Assembly: GCF_003261055.1 (NCBI RefSeq)
Contig: NZ_CP030073.1
Span: 8,928,001-8,992,000 of the forward strand
Origin: Streptomyces cadmiisoli
GTDB lineage: Bacteria; Actinomycetota; Actinomycetes; Streptomycetales; Streptomycetaceae
Length of the DNA: 64,000 nucleotides
Direction: 5' to 3'
The position numbers and the translations under genes were made by a program. The notes under the pieces were generated by a model. It was not told the DNA's origin. It saw only the letters and a program-made list of their open reading frames with translations, and searched no databases. Positions 8,743 to 16,459 of this stretch are shown here, in pieces (positions within the stretch are counted from its first letter, which is position 1; each line of letters opens with the position of its first letter).

Positions 8743-9066
8743 GGTGTGGTCCCCCATGGTGGGTACGGGTGCGTCCGTGTGAGACACGCGACGGCGCTGG
8801 GCGGTTGCTCGGCGCATGAGAGTGCCCCGCCGGGTGGCGGGGAATTCGTGTCCGGGCATGCCGGAGACGGACAGGGGCAACATGAGGTCGTACGGCATCA
8901 GCGAGTTCAGCGGGTTCGGGCGGCCCTTCTCGTCATGGCGCCGCACCGTCTCGCGTCGCTCCTCAGCGGCGATCCAACTGTCGATGAGCCGCAGCTGTTG
9001 GGCGGCCTGCCGTCCGCTCGTCAAGACCACGCCGGTTCGGTCGCGCTGGTTGGTTCAGGCCAGAGA

Positions 9067-9849
9067 TCAGTCGCTGTTGTCGCTGGTGACCGTGATGGCG
9101 GAACCGAGGTTCGGTGCCGCCCCTCTGGCGAGTTCGCCGGCATGGTCTCGGTCCTCACTGTCCGCCACGACGATGGTTGCCGCCGATCCGGATACCGGAT
9201 CGCGTCGCACAGTCGCGCGGACGACCGCGTACCGGGCGAGCACCGCCTCGTACGCGTCGATTGCCTCGGTGGGATAGGAATCGTGGAAGTCGGTCTCGAT
9301 CCGGAGTCCTGGGCTTTTGATCTTCAGGACCATCACGCCGGCGAGCGGCCGGTACCGGTCTCCCTCGGCGAGCATGTCCTTGAACACCGTCAATGCGCTG
9401 GTGGCATCTACGGCGGAGACCTCGATCCGCCAGCGGTCGGTTGCTTCTTTCCAGGGCGCGTCATGGATGTCGGCCGCCGTCACCTGGCTGTCGGCCGTCA
9501 TCGACCGCCACAGTGCCAGGACCTCGCCGGTGCGCTCCTCATCCGCGACAACGGTGAAGGTGACGCCGTCCGCCGTGATTCGACCGGTGATTTTGTTGTG
9601 ACGGGCGACGTAGTCCCTCATTTCGCCCGCCAGCTGGGTCACTCGGTCGGTTGAGGTGCCGTCCTTGAGGGTCAGTGTGCCGGTGGAAGTTCCCCGGAAG
9701 GGCAGCGTGTTGTTCTTTGTGGTGCCGATGTTTGCCACGTCCGGCGTACCGGTCCAGTCTCTTTCGAAATCCTCGGCGAGTGCTGTGCCCTTGTCGATGG
9801 CGCAGCCGGTCAACAAGGTCAGACCCAACACAAGCACGGTGATGGGCAT
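9067..9849 (-). CDS. Putative lipoprotein, about 260 residues
   Basis: The lipobox LLTGC follows a hydrophobic segment close to the N-terminus; the mature domain of about 240 residues shows alternating strands and helices and no recognised family. The ATG at 9849 is a conservative choice but leaves almost no basic n-region. An in-frame CTG at 9876, preceded by AAGGAG at 6 nt, would add MRRSALRSP and give a textbook signal peptide. It is on the same strand as the lipoprotein gene at 8329 and the membrane protein at 10200. Confidence 0.7.
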   Translation of the reverse strand: MPITVLVLGLTLLTGCAIDKGTALAEDFERDWTGTPDVANIGTTKNNTLPFRGTSTGTLTLKDGTSTDRVTQLAGEMRDYVARHNKITGRITADGVTFTVVADEERTGEVLALWRSMTADSQVTAADIHDAPWKEATDRWRIEVSAVDATSALTVFKDMLAEGDRYRPLAGVMVLKIKSPGLRIETDFHDSYPTEAIDAYEAVLARYAVVRATVRRDPVSGSAATIVVADSEDRDHAGELARGAAPNLGSAITVTSDNSD

Positions 9850-10199
9850 CGGCGACCTCAGGGCGCTTCTTCTCAGGGCCGTCTCCTTGAAAGCGGGTGA
9901 GCCTGCCAGGGCCGGGCGGTCCCAGACTCGGACTGCGGGGGTTACGACCAGCTCCAGCACATGGGTCCTGTCGTCGACGGCGAGCGGTTCTGCCTCTTTG
10001 GTGGAGGCGAACTGCATCTGCAGATCGTCGGGTTCCCCAGGCATGCGTTCTGCCGCCTCGTCGGTTCGGGACATCGGCGGTCAGGTGACCGCATCCATTG
10101 GCGCGGCAGACGGCACCCGCTCCGGACGGAGAGGGCCGACTGGTTCACCGGTGGTTGACGGGTCCTGAGGGCCATCGTGATCAGCACAGTCCTGGGCCG

Positions 10200-10742
10200 T
10201 CAATTCCCGAAGTTCGGCCGTGGCCGACCGTTGTGGCGCAGGCGGAGCCGACGACGTGGATGCGAGCGCAGCAGCGGATGGAGGTTCCATCCGTGCTCCG
10301 AGGCGACGCGCAGGACGTAGCCGGCACCAGAGCCCCGGAAGAAGTGTGCTCCGAGGTCCAGGTCCCGGTGGTGCTCGTGACCGGGCTGTGATGTCTCAAC
10401 CCGGCGGGTCTGCTTCTCGACGCGCCGGTCAACGCGCGCCTGGTAGTACGCCGTGTCGCCCTCGCGTATCAGTGCCACCGGAGTCACGCACCAGAGCGGG
10501 ACGAATGGCATCCGGCTGAGAGTGGCGTCCAGCACCCGTACCGCGCCGTTCTCGGCACCAGGCACGATGTAGACGATCAGCTGTGCCACCGACGCCACGC
10601 CGTAGAGACAGACGGCGAAGAAGACCCACACCACCCACCACAGCGGCAGAAAGATCAATGTCAGGGGGAGAAGCAGCAGCCAGCGCAGTACGGCCGGGCG
10701 CACAGGGAGCGGCCCCCAAGCCGGGTCGTCGTAGTCATGCAC
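10200..10742 (-). CDS. Hypothetical membrane protein
   Basis: The protein has two adjacent strongly hydrophobic segments (WLLLLPLTLIFLPLWWVV and a second ending in YIVPG) followed by a basic, His- and Arg-rich tail. The GTG at 10742 (HDYDDPAWGPLP) is the likely start; an in-frame ATG at 10817 would add a disordered extension. The last 60 or so residues are so rich in Arg and His that the original stop may have been lost. No family was recognised. Confidence 0.5.
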   Translation of the reverse strand: MHDYDDPAWGPLPVRPAVLRWLLLLPLTLIFLPLWWVVWVFFAVCLYGVASVAQLIVYIVPGAENGAVRVLDATLSRMPFVPLWCVTPVALIREGDTAYYQARVDRRVEKQTRRVETSQPGHEHHRDLDLGAHFFRGSGAGYVLRVASEHGWNLHPLLRSHPRRRLRLRHNGRPRPNFGN

Positions 10743-10919
10743 GGGCGGTGTCTTCTCCTCGGATTCGCCATCGCTGGACGGTGCGGTCGTGAGTGTATGT
10801 CGGGAGCCGGACCTCATGGAGCGGTGTGAATGACGTTCCTTGGAGGGTGCTGCCGGACGCGGTTGGCGGGGTCGGTACCGCTCGGCCGACCGGGGAGGAC
10901 CGGGGGCCGCGACGGTCAC

Positions 10920-11375
10920 TCAGGCGCAGAAGTTGACACCGTTGAAGTCCCAGAATGCGTCCTGGGTCCTGGGTCCGGCGATCCCGTCGACCTCAAGGCC
11001 GGCATTGGCGTACCGGTTCAGGAACTTCTGCAACGCAGTGATCGTCTTGGGTCCGACGACTCCGTCCTCTGTACCGGCGCCGAGGCCCAGGTCGTTGAAC
11101 CATTCCTGCGCCGCCTTCCAGCTCTTGGTGCCCAGCCGCCCGTCGATCGTGCCGGGGTCGTACCCGATTTCCTCCAGCAAGCACTGCCAGCGCTGCGCCC
11201 GGGTGGTGCTCAGACCCAGGTTGACCACCGCGAGCGGTGCGACGGCCTCGGCACTGATCACTTGCTGCTGGGCCGGCGCGGGAGCCGCCATGGCCGTGCC
11301 AGCGGTGGCCAGAGCACCGGCGGTGATCCCGACCGCGGCGGTGACACTGACGAAGGCCTTCGTGAGAGCTCGCAT
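10920..11375 (-). CDS. Secreted peptidoglycan-binding-domain protein
   Basis: The 151-residue product has a Sec signal peptide (residues 1 to about 30, ending TAMA-AP) and a domain resembling PG_binding_1: a helix, DPGTIDGRLG, a second helix, and then VVGPKTITALQKFLNRYA and VDGIAGPRTQDAFW. It would bind cell-wall glycan outside the cell; no catalytic domain is attached. It is divergent from the gene at 11688, whose membrane-bound product carries the same type of domain, so both may serve one cell-wall process. Confidence 0.85.
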   Translation of the reverse strand: MRALTKAFVSVTAAVGITAGALATAGTAMAAPAPAQQQVISAEAVAPLAVVNLGLSTTRAQRWQCLLEEIGYDPGTIDGRLGTKSWKAAQEWFNDLGLGAGTEDGVVGPKTITALQKFLNRYANAGLEVDGIAGPRTQDAFWDFNGVNFCA

Positions 11376-11687
11376 GCGTGCCGTTCCCGTCCGTTGACGT
11401 GCGATGAACGGAACCGCCCCCATCGGCCGGCCCCGCAACGAGAATGAGGGGTCGGCGCGATGTTCGGCCACGGTTGACGCAGAGGTGGCGTCGTCCCGGG
11501 ACGTCCAACCCGCTGACCTGCTGGGACGTTGCCCGCCGAGTCGGTAGTGCGGGACGACGACGAGCGGGTGCTGGCTGATTCTGTAGGAGGGCGGGACCCC
11601 GTTCCGTGAACGCCGGGACTGCTGATGCAGAATGAGGCCGGGACACGGGGGGCCGGACCAACGGTCCCGAACGCGATTGGGGGTGAC

Positions 11688-12485
11688 ATGTCGCGTTGGA
11701 AAGAGTTGCCTGCTGAACTGCCGACAGAAGTTCATCAGTTGATCGTGCGTCTGCGCAGGCTGAAGGACCGCAGTGAACTGAGCACGCGTCAACTGGCCAC
11801 GAAGACCGGGTACAGCGCGAGGTCATGGCAGCGGTATCTGAATGGCCGATCGCTGCCGCCTCGGGAGGCCGTCGAGGCGACGGCCCGCGTCGGCGGTGAC
11901 GATCCGACCCGGCTGCTGGTGCTGCATGAGATCGCCGCCGAACGCTGGGCGCAGGGACGCGTGGTTTCCACCGAAACTCCGGAGGGCGCCCCGGCGATGC
12001 GTGCACACACGTCGACGGGTGCGCAGCCGTACGGGCGTTACCTGCGCGCCGTGATCATGGCGGGTGCGGTGGCCCTGGTGCTGTCCGTTTCCGCGGCGCT
12101 CCTGCTGGCCGTGCGGCTCGCCGACGCCCGCGCCGAGCTCGCGGACGCCCGCGCTGCTCGGAGCGCGGGGGACCCGGCCACCGTGTCGGGGTCACTGGTG
12201 CCGGTCGCCTACACCTGCCGGCTGGAGCAGCGTGACGGCCGCTGGTACGCGGGCTTGAGCCGCACGACGGACGCCATCCTGGCGTACACCTACGTGGGGC
12301 CCGAGGTGGCCGAGGCGCAGTGCCTGCTACGCCGGACGGGCATTCCGCCAGGTGATATCGACGGCATTTTCGGCCCGAAGACGCAGCGCGCGGTTGAGCG
12401 CATCCAGAAACGGGACGGGTTGGTCGTCGACGGTGTCATTGGACCGCATACCTGGAAGTCCCTACGGGAGGCGGCACCCAAGTGA
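11688..12485 (+). CDS. Membrane-anchored HTH regulator with external peptidoglycan-binding domain
   Basis: Three parts are visible in 265 residues: an N-terminal XRE-like helix-turn-helix (about 25-75, TRQLATKTGYSARSWQRYLNG), one membrane segment (about 120-143), and a C-terminal PG_binding_1-type domain (about 205-262, DIDGIFGPKTQRAVERIQK). The DNA-binding part is cytoplasmic and the wall-binding part is outside, so the protein could link wall state to transcription as a one-component sensor. The ATG at 11688 follows GGGGGTGAC. Its stop overlaps the GTG of the next gene, a second HTH-membrane protein. Confidence 0.83.
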   Translation: MSRWKELPAELPTEVHQLIVRLRRLKDRSELSTRQLATKTGYSARSWQRYLNGRSLPPREAVEATARVGGDDPTRLLVLHEIAAERWAQGRVVSTETPEGAPAMRAHTSTGAQPYGRYLRAVIMAGAVALVLSVSAALLLAVRLADARAELADARAARSAGDPATVSGSLVPVAYTCRLEQRDGRWYAGLSRTTDAILAYTYVGPEVAEAQCLLRRTGIPPGDIDGIFGPKTQRAVERIQKRDGLVVDGVIGPHTWKSLREAAPK

Positions 12486-13327
12486 CCTCGGAACATGCCC
12501 GGCTGGTTGCGATGTTGCGGGAGTTGAGGGCCCGTACGGGGCTGAGCCTGGCGGCGCTGGCGGAGCGAACGACGTACAGCAAGTCCTCGTGGGAGCGCTA
12601 TCTCAACGGCAAGAGCCTGCCCCCTCGTCAGGCCGTACAGGACCTGTGCCGGGTCGCGAACGAACCGGACGGGCGGCTGCTGGCCCTGTGGGAGATCGCG
12701 GAGTCGGATGCGAGCGGGCGCGCGGCGGTCGTCGCCCCTGCCGCCGAGGTGCCGCGGCAACAGTTGCAGGAAGCGCCGCAGCCACCGGAGGCCAGGGGGC
12801 CACGCGGTCGCAGGCGCGGGCTCATGGTCGTGCTGGCGTCGGTGTACATCCTGCTTGTCGGGGGCGTGGCACTGGTGCTTTTCCTTCTGCTGGCTCGGGA
12901 CACGGCGGAGGACGAACCGCAGTCGGCCTCCGTTCCGTACTCTCTCGCTCCCCAGTGCAACGGAGCCGCATGCGAGGGCCGAGACCCGATGCGCTTGATG
13001 TGCGGCATCGGCCCCGAGACACTCACCACGTACCGCACTGCCACCGGCGCCCATGTGGAGCTGCGTTACAGCGAGAAGTGCGGCGCAAGCTGGGCCCGGG
13101 CCTGGGGGACCCGGATCGGCGACCGGGTGGAGGTCACCGCGGGTGGCCCGACCCACGACGTGCACATCAGGGACACGGACGACACGGAGACCTATGCCTA
13201 CACCGAGATGGCCGAAGCCCGCCCCGGCAGCACCGTCCGGACCTGCTTTCGGCCTGCCGCGGCCGACGCTGAACAGGAGTGCTTCGAGGCCCGCGTAGGC
13301 CAGGCCGCAACCACAACCCGGCCGTAG
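12482..13327 (+). CDS. Membrane-anchored XRE-type regulator with DUF2690-like domain
   Basis: The 281-residue protein has an N-terminal HTH (about 5-60, SLAALAERTTYSKSSWERYLNG) closely similar to that of the upstream gene, a Pro/Gln-rich linker, a membrane segment (about 113-137) and an external domain beginning CNGAACEGRDPM, the hallmark of DUF2690, with four more Cys that may form disulphides. The GTG overlaps the previous stop by four bases (GTGA). The two genes look like duplicates that kept the HTH and membrane parts and exchanged the outer sensor domain. Confidence 0.83.
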   Translation: MTSEHARLVAMLRELRARTGLSLAALAERTTYSKSSWERYLNGKSLPPRQAVQDLCRVANEPDGRLLALWEIAESDASGRAAVVAPAAEVPRQQLQEAPQPPEARGPRGRRRGLMVVLASVYILLVGGVALVLFLLLARDTAEDEPQSASVPYSLAPQCNGAACEGRDPMRLMCGIGPETLTTYRTATGAHVELRYSEKCGASWARAWGTRIGDRVEVTAGGPTHDVHIRDTDDTETYAYTEMAEARPGSTVRTCFRPAAADAEQECFEARVGQAATTTRP

Positions 13328-13353
13328 CCTCAGAGTCGTTCCCTCCCACTGCT

Positions 13354-13519
13354 TTATCCGTGAGTCCTCCGTATCGTCCGTGGTGCCGGGTCGTCGCGCC
13401 AGGAGACGGTGTTTTCGCCGGTGAGGGCATGTGATGAGGTCGGTCCGGGCAATGCAGATCATGGTTTCCGAACGGGCGGGCAGGGTTGCGTAGCCGCGGG
13501 TGCGTCGGCGGTGCTCCAT
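13354..13519 (-). pseudogene. IS5-family transposase, C-terminal remnant
   Basis: On the minus strand MEHRRRTRGYATLPARSE is followed, after a frameshift, by LTGENTVSWRDDPAP and a stop at 13354. The intact transposase at 25311 ends with LHRRLVRDYETLPVRSE ... LTSENTISWRDPAP, so this is the last 55-60 residues of a close relative. The remainder of that element is missing. Confidence 0.7.
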
Positions 13520-13535
13520 CCGTGCGTCAGCCCGA

Positions 13536-14423
13536 TCAGTTCACCGGCGTGGGTTCCTCGATGGTTCGGGATCCCCGGGTCATCAGGATCCCGGCGAGCG
13601 CTGCGACGGGATACATGAGCACCCCATAGACGGCGCTCGGCACTGCCAGGCTGACACTGCCGAGCACGCTGATCGCCAGAGTCATGGCGACAGCGCTGTT
13701 GTGCACGCCGATCTCCATCGAGCAGGCGATCGCCTGCCGCTTGTCGATCCTGATCAGACGCGGCGCAAAGTACCCGATCGTGAGGCTCGATATGCAGAAG
13801 ACCAGTGCCGCTGGACCCACGTCCAAGAGGTAGTCGACGACGTTGTTCCGCTCGGCCACGAGCGCGCCGATGATCACGGCGACAAGGACGATGACCGACA
13901 GCAGTCTCACCGGACGGTCCATGCGCTGCGCGAACGCCTCCGAACGACGGCGCACCACCATGCCGATCGCCACTGGTGCGAGCACCAGGGCGAAGACTTG
14001 CAGCACTTTGCCGAACTGCAGCCCCATTCCGTCCTGACCGATGTCCGGCTCGAAGTACTGAAGGGCGAGGTTGGTGATGATCGGCAGCGTCACGATGGCC
14101 AGCACCGCGTTCACCGCGGTGAGCGTGACGTTCAGGGCCACGTCGCCGCCGAAGAGATGGCTGAAGAGGTTCGCCGTCGTCCCGCCGGGTGACGCCGCCA
14201 GCAGCATCATGCCGGCGGCGAGCACCGGGGAAAGGCCGAAGGCGACGACCAGAGCCAGACACAGGGCGGGCAGGAGCAGGAGCTGGCAGAACATGGCCAC
14301 GACGACAGCCCGGGGATGCCGTCGAACACGGCGGAAGTCGTCGACGGTGAGAGACAGGCCCAACCCGAACATGATGACGGCGAGTGCAAGGGGAAGGAAA
14401 ACGGTAGCGAGGGGAGTGTCCAT
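13536..14423 (-). CDS. Bile acid:sodium symporter (BASS/SBF) family protein
   Basis: The 295-residue polytopic protein has about nine membrane segments and BASS signatures: FGLGLSLTVDDFRRV near the N-terminus, ASPGGTTANLFSHLFGGDVALNVTLT-type residues in the crossover region, and EIGVHNSAVAMTLA in the second half. Members carry organic anions in exchange with sodium; the substrate is unknown. The ATG at 14423 is chosen because it directly precedes the first membrane segment, with GGAG upstream. No operon partner is seen. Confidence 0.88.
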   Translation of the reverse strand: MDTPLATVFLPLALAVIMFGLGLSLTVDDFRRVRRHPRAVVVAMFCQLLLLPALCLALVVAFGLSPVLAAGMMLLAASPGGTTANLFSHLFGGDVALNVTLTAVNAVLAIVTLPIITNLALQYFEPDIGQDGMGLQFGKVLQVFALVLAPVAIGMVVRRRSEAFAQRMDRPVRLLSVIVLVAVIIGALVAERNNVVDYLLDVGPAALVFCISSLTIGYFAPRLIRIDKRQAIACSMEIGVHNSAVAMTLAISVLGSVSLAVPSAVYGVLMYPVAALAGILMTRGSRTIEEPTPVN

Positions 14424-14761
14424 GCGCGGCTTCGTCTCCAAAGGCAAGGGTGGCGTGGAGGGAAGTGCAGAGTGACAGCCGCATGACACCCACCTGACAA
14501 CCATTCGACCGGCAAGATTGGGTGCCCGCCGCACCGCGCACAGTAGATGCAGGGGTGAGCACGGTCAACATCGGTGGGGACTGTCGCTCCAGGGGCGTGC
14601 CGGTTGGGAAGGCGGAGGCGTTGACCGGGGGGAGTCTGGGCCGAACGCCCCGTCTGCGGTGCCCGGTTGAGCCTTCGGAGGCGATGCAGGCCTTTTACCG
14701 CGGCCGCGATCCGTGAATTGCGGGCGGTGCTCGGGAGCAAACGGCGCAGAACACCGAGGCC
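14424..14761. other. Gap without a supported gene
   Basis: This 338-bp divergent interval separates the BASS-family gene from the plus-strand gene at 14762. It should contain promoters in both directions, but no clear -35/-10 pair or repeat was found. Confidence 0.4.
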
Positions 14762-15112
14762 ATGGTGACCGCAGCGGAGCCACTGCCGGATGGGATCCTG
14801 CACGTGATCGGCGTTCCGACCGCGATGGCCGGGGCAGACCACGGGCTGCGGGGCCTGGTGTCACGTCACCGCGAGGCCCTGGCGGCGGCGGACCGGATCG
14901 GGGTGTACAGCGTGGTGGCTTTCCCGCTGCTGGGATGCTGTCTCTCTGTCGGCGAGGCCGCCCGGATCGTGGTGAGCACCCTTACGGCGACGCCGACCTC
15001 GGTGGAGCTGGTCTGTCTGGGTGGCCCCCGACGCCGCGGCGTACCGAACACTCGCACGGCACGCAACTACTGGGGATTCTCTCGCCTGACAGGGGGAGCG
15101 TCTACGGCATGA
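14762..15112 (+). CDS. Hypothetical protein, 116 residues
   Basis: The frame has strong third-position GC and a balanced residue mix (GILHVIGVPTAMAGADHGL and RIGVYSVVAFPLLGCCL), while the opposite strand reads as Arg/Ser-rich low-complexity, so coding on the plus strand is favoured here. The ATG at 14762 has a short GAGG upstream. The central hydrophobic stretch with a Cys-Cys pair could be membrane-associated. Its 3' half overlaps the run-on tail of the minus-strand gene at 14861. No family recognised. Confidence 0.45.
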   Translation: MVTAAEPLPDGILHVIGVPTAMAGADHGLRGLVSRHREALAAADRIGVYSVVAFPLLGCCLSVGEAARIVVSTLTATPTSVELVCLGGPRRRGVPNTRTARNYWGFSRLTGGASTA

Positions 15113-15421
15113 CCCTGTGAGCGAGTGCGGGGGATGGCGCGTGCGAGCCATGAGGACGTCGAGCGCGAGGAGGAACGCGGTGTGCATCCCGGCGTCGTGG
15201 GCGGCCTGGATCTCCTGGTCCAGGGATCCGCAGGCCTGCTTGTCCGTAAGGGCGCTCAGCCACAGGAACGCGGTGCTGTCCAGGCAACCATGCTGCGGGA
15301 GCAGGTCGTCCCATACGAAGTCTGGAGCGTGCCACAACAGGGGCACGCCGTGCTCGTCGCAGTGCGCCCCGGTCTCGTCCTCCGTCGGGAAGTTTTGATC
15401 GCCGCTGATGCAACGCGTCAT
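14861..15421 (-). CDS. Conserved hypothetical with probable run-on tail
   Basis: The first 95-97 residues (MTRCISGDQNFPTEDETG ... LLALDVLMARTRHP) have good codon bias and resemble a short Streptomyces protein found beside anti-sigma-type ATPases. After that the reading becomes Arg/Ser/His-rich and lies antisense to the gene at 14762, so the native stop was probably lost. The ATG overlaps the stop of the tiny upstream gene (ATGA). It contains several Cys/His near the start (GAHCDEHG) that could bind metal. Confidence 0.6.
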   Translation of the reverse strand: MTRCISGDQNFPTEDETGAHCDEHGVPLLWHAPDFVWDDLLPQHGCLDSTAFLWLSALTDKQACGSLDQEIQAAHDAGMHTAFLLALDVLMARTRHPPHSLTGSCRRRSPCQARESPVVACRASVRYAAASGATQTDQLHRGRRRRKGAHHDPGGLADRETASQQRESHHAVHPDPVRRRQGLAVT

Positions 15422-15540
15422 CGTGCCTCCCGTACGGCTCGGCGCAGGACGGACCCTTCGAGGCAGAAATCCGGGCAGTCAGGGCACGTCAGTACGTGGT
15501 CGTAGAGGACCTTGTACGCCTCCTCGTACTCCTCGGTCAC
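15418..15540 (-). CDS. Tiny Cys-rich conserved protein, 40 residues
   Basis: This short gene starts with GTG at 15540, overlapping the stop of the ATPase gene (GTGA), and its stop overlaps the ATG of the gene at 15421 (ATGA). The peptide VTEEYEEAYKVLYDHV is followed by a Cys cluster, CPDCPDFC, and ends LRRAVREAR. Both overlaps and full codon bias make it a real member of a three-gene operon. The CxxCxxxC pattern could bind zinc. Such small genes are commonly seen after these ATPases in Streptomyces. Confidence 0.75.
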   Translation of the reverse strand: MTEEYEEAYKVLYDHVLTCPDCPDFCLEGSVLRRAVREAR

Positions 15541-15959
15541 CGGGCCGGCTCACAGAACAACTCGGCCCACACCTGCTTGCCCCAGCGGTACAGGTCGGTC
15601 CCCCAGCGTTCGGCGAGGGCATCGACCAGCAGGAGACCCCGACCGCTGGTGCTGAGATCGTCACCGGGCTTGGTGAAATCGGGTAGCACGCGGGTCTTGT
15701 CGACCACGCCGATGCGGACGCACCGCTCGCTCGGCTGGCAGATCACGACCCGGATCACGCGGCTGTTGGTGTGCTTGACCGCGTTGGCCACCAGCTCCGA
15801 CGTGAGCAGTAGCGCGGTGTACGTGAGGTCCTCCAGGTGCCAGGCGGACAGAGCCGTCCGGACGAGATTACGGGCGGCTTCGGCGCTCTCCTCCCGACCA
15901 GGCAAGGTCTCGGAGTATCCAGGGCACCCCGTGGTGTGCGGCTTCGCTGACACGATCAT
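15537..15959 (-). CDS. ATP-binding protein, anti-sigma (RsbW-like) kinase type
   Basis: The 140-residue protein is a stand-alone HATPase_c_2 domain with the N box (LLTSELVANAVKH), a G1-like box (VVDKTRVLP) and a G2 region (TSGRGLLLVDALAERWG). RsbW/SpoIIAB-like members bind and phosphorylate partner switches in sigma-factor control; in Streptomyces dozens of such orphan ATPases exist. The ATG at 15959 has GAGG at 6 nt; an upstream TTG at 16004 lacks one. It is divergent from the HTH gene at 16118. Confidence 0.85.
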   Translation of the reverse strand: MIVSAKPHTTGCPGYSETLPGREESAEAARNLVRTALSAWHLEDLTYTALLLTSELVANAVKHTNSRVIRVVICQPSERCVRIGVVDKTRVLPDFTKPGDDLSTSGRGLLLVDALAERWGTDLYRWGKQVWAELFCEPAR

Positions 15960-16117
15960 CCAGACCTCAGAATTGTCGGTGTACGACGGCCTCGGTCCAG
16001 TCAACGACTGCCCGCCCAGGACAGGGAGGAAAAATCGCTCGGGTGCGCATCGGGGACAACCGGAAATTCCTCGGTTCTCGCCATCACAGATGGGGCATCA
16101 GTGGCTACCGTGGGTAT

Positions 16118-16345
16118 GTGGAGGGGAACACGAGCCTCATCAGCGCGATGCGGGAAGCGGGATTCAAGCAGGCCGAGTTGGCCGAGGCCGTCAACGCGCA
16201 CCTGCGCCTGCACGGCTCCGAGGGGACGGTGAGCGACCGGACGGTCCGCAACTGGCTCACCGCGAAATCCCGTTGGCCTCACCAGCGTCAGCGGGAGGCG
16301 TTAGCCTCCGTGTTTCGGTTCGGGTCGGCTGAGCTGGGTGAACGC
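16118..16345 (+). pseudogene. HTH regulator, N-terminal half
   Basis: From GTG at 16118 the product reads EGNTSLISAMREAGFKQAEL ... TVSDRTVRNWLTAKSRWPH, a helix-turn-helix of the XRE type fused in homologues to TPR repeats. Similarity runs to FGSAELGE near 16340, then the frame falls into the left flank of an IS1380-family element. A homologous C-terminal part lies beyond the element at 17942. The two parts repeat, not continue, one another around the VFG-AELG motif, so they may come from two paralogues. Confidence 0.65.
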
Positions 16346-16459
16346 CCGTGCCGGAGGTCGTGGGGCTGCTGTTGGATGGTGGGCATGCCGCAGGCCCGGC
16401 GCGATGGCCGGGTGCTCCTGGGTCCTCGGGTCGTGGGTGGTCAGTGGCGGTCTTGTCTG

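Noticed and set aside
8299..9654. Long plus-strand frame
   Set aside because: It is antisense to two lipoprotein genes with lipoboxes and better codon bias.
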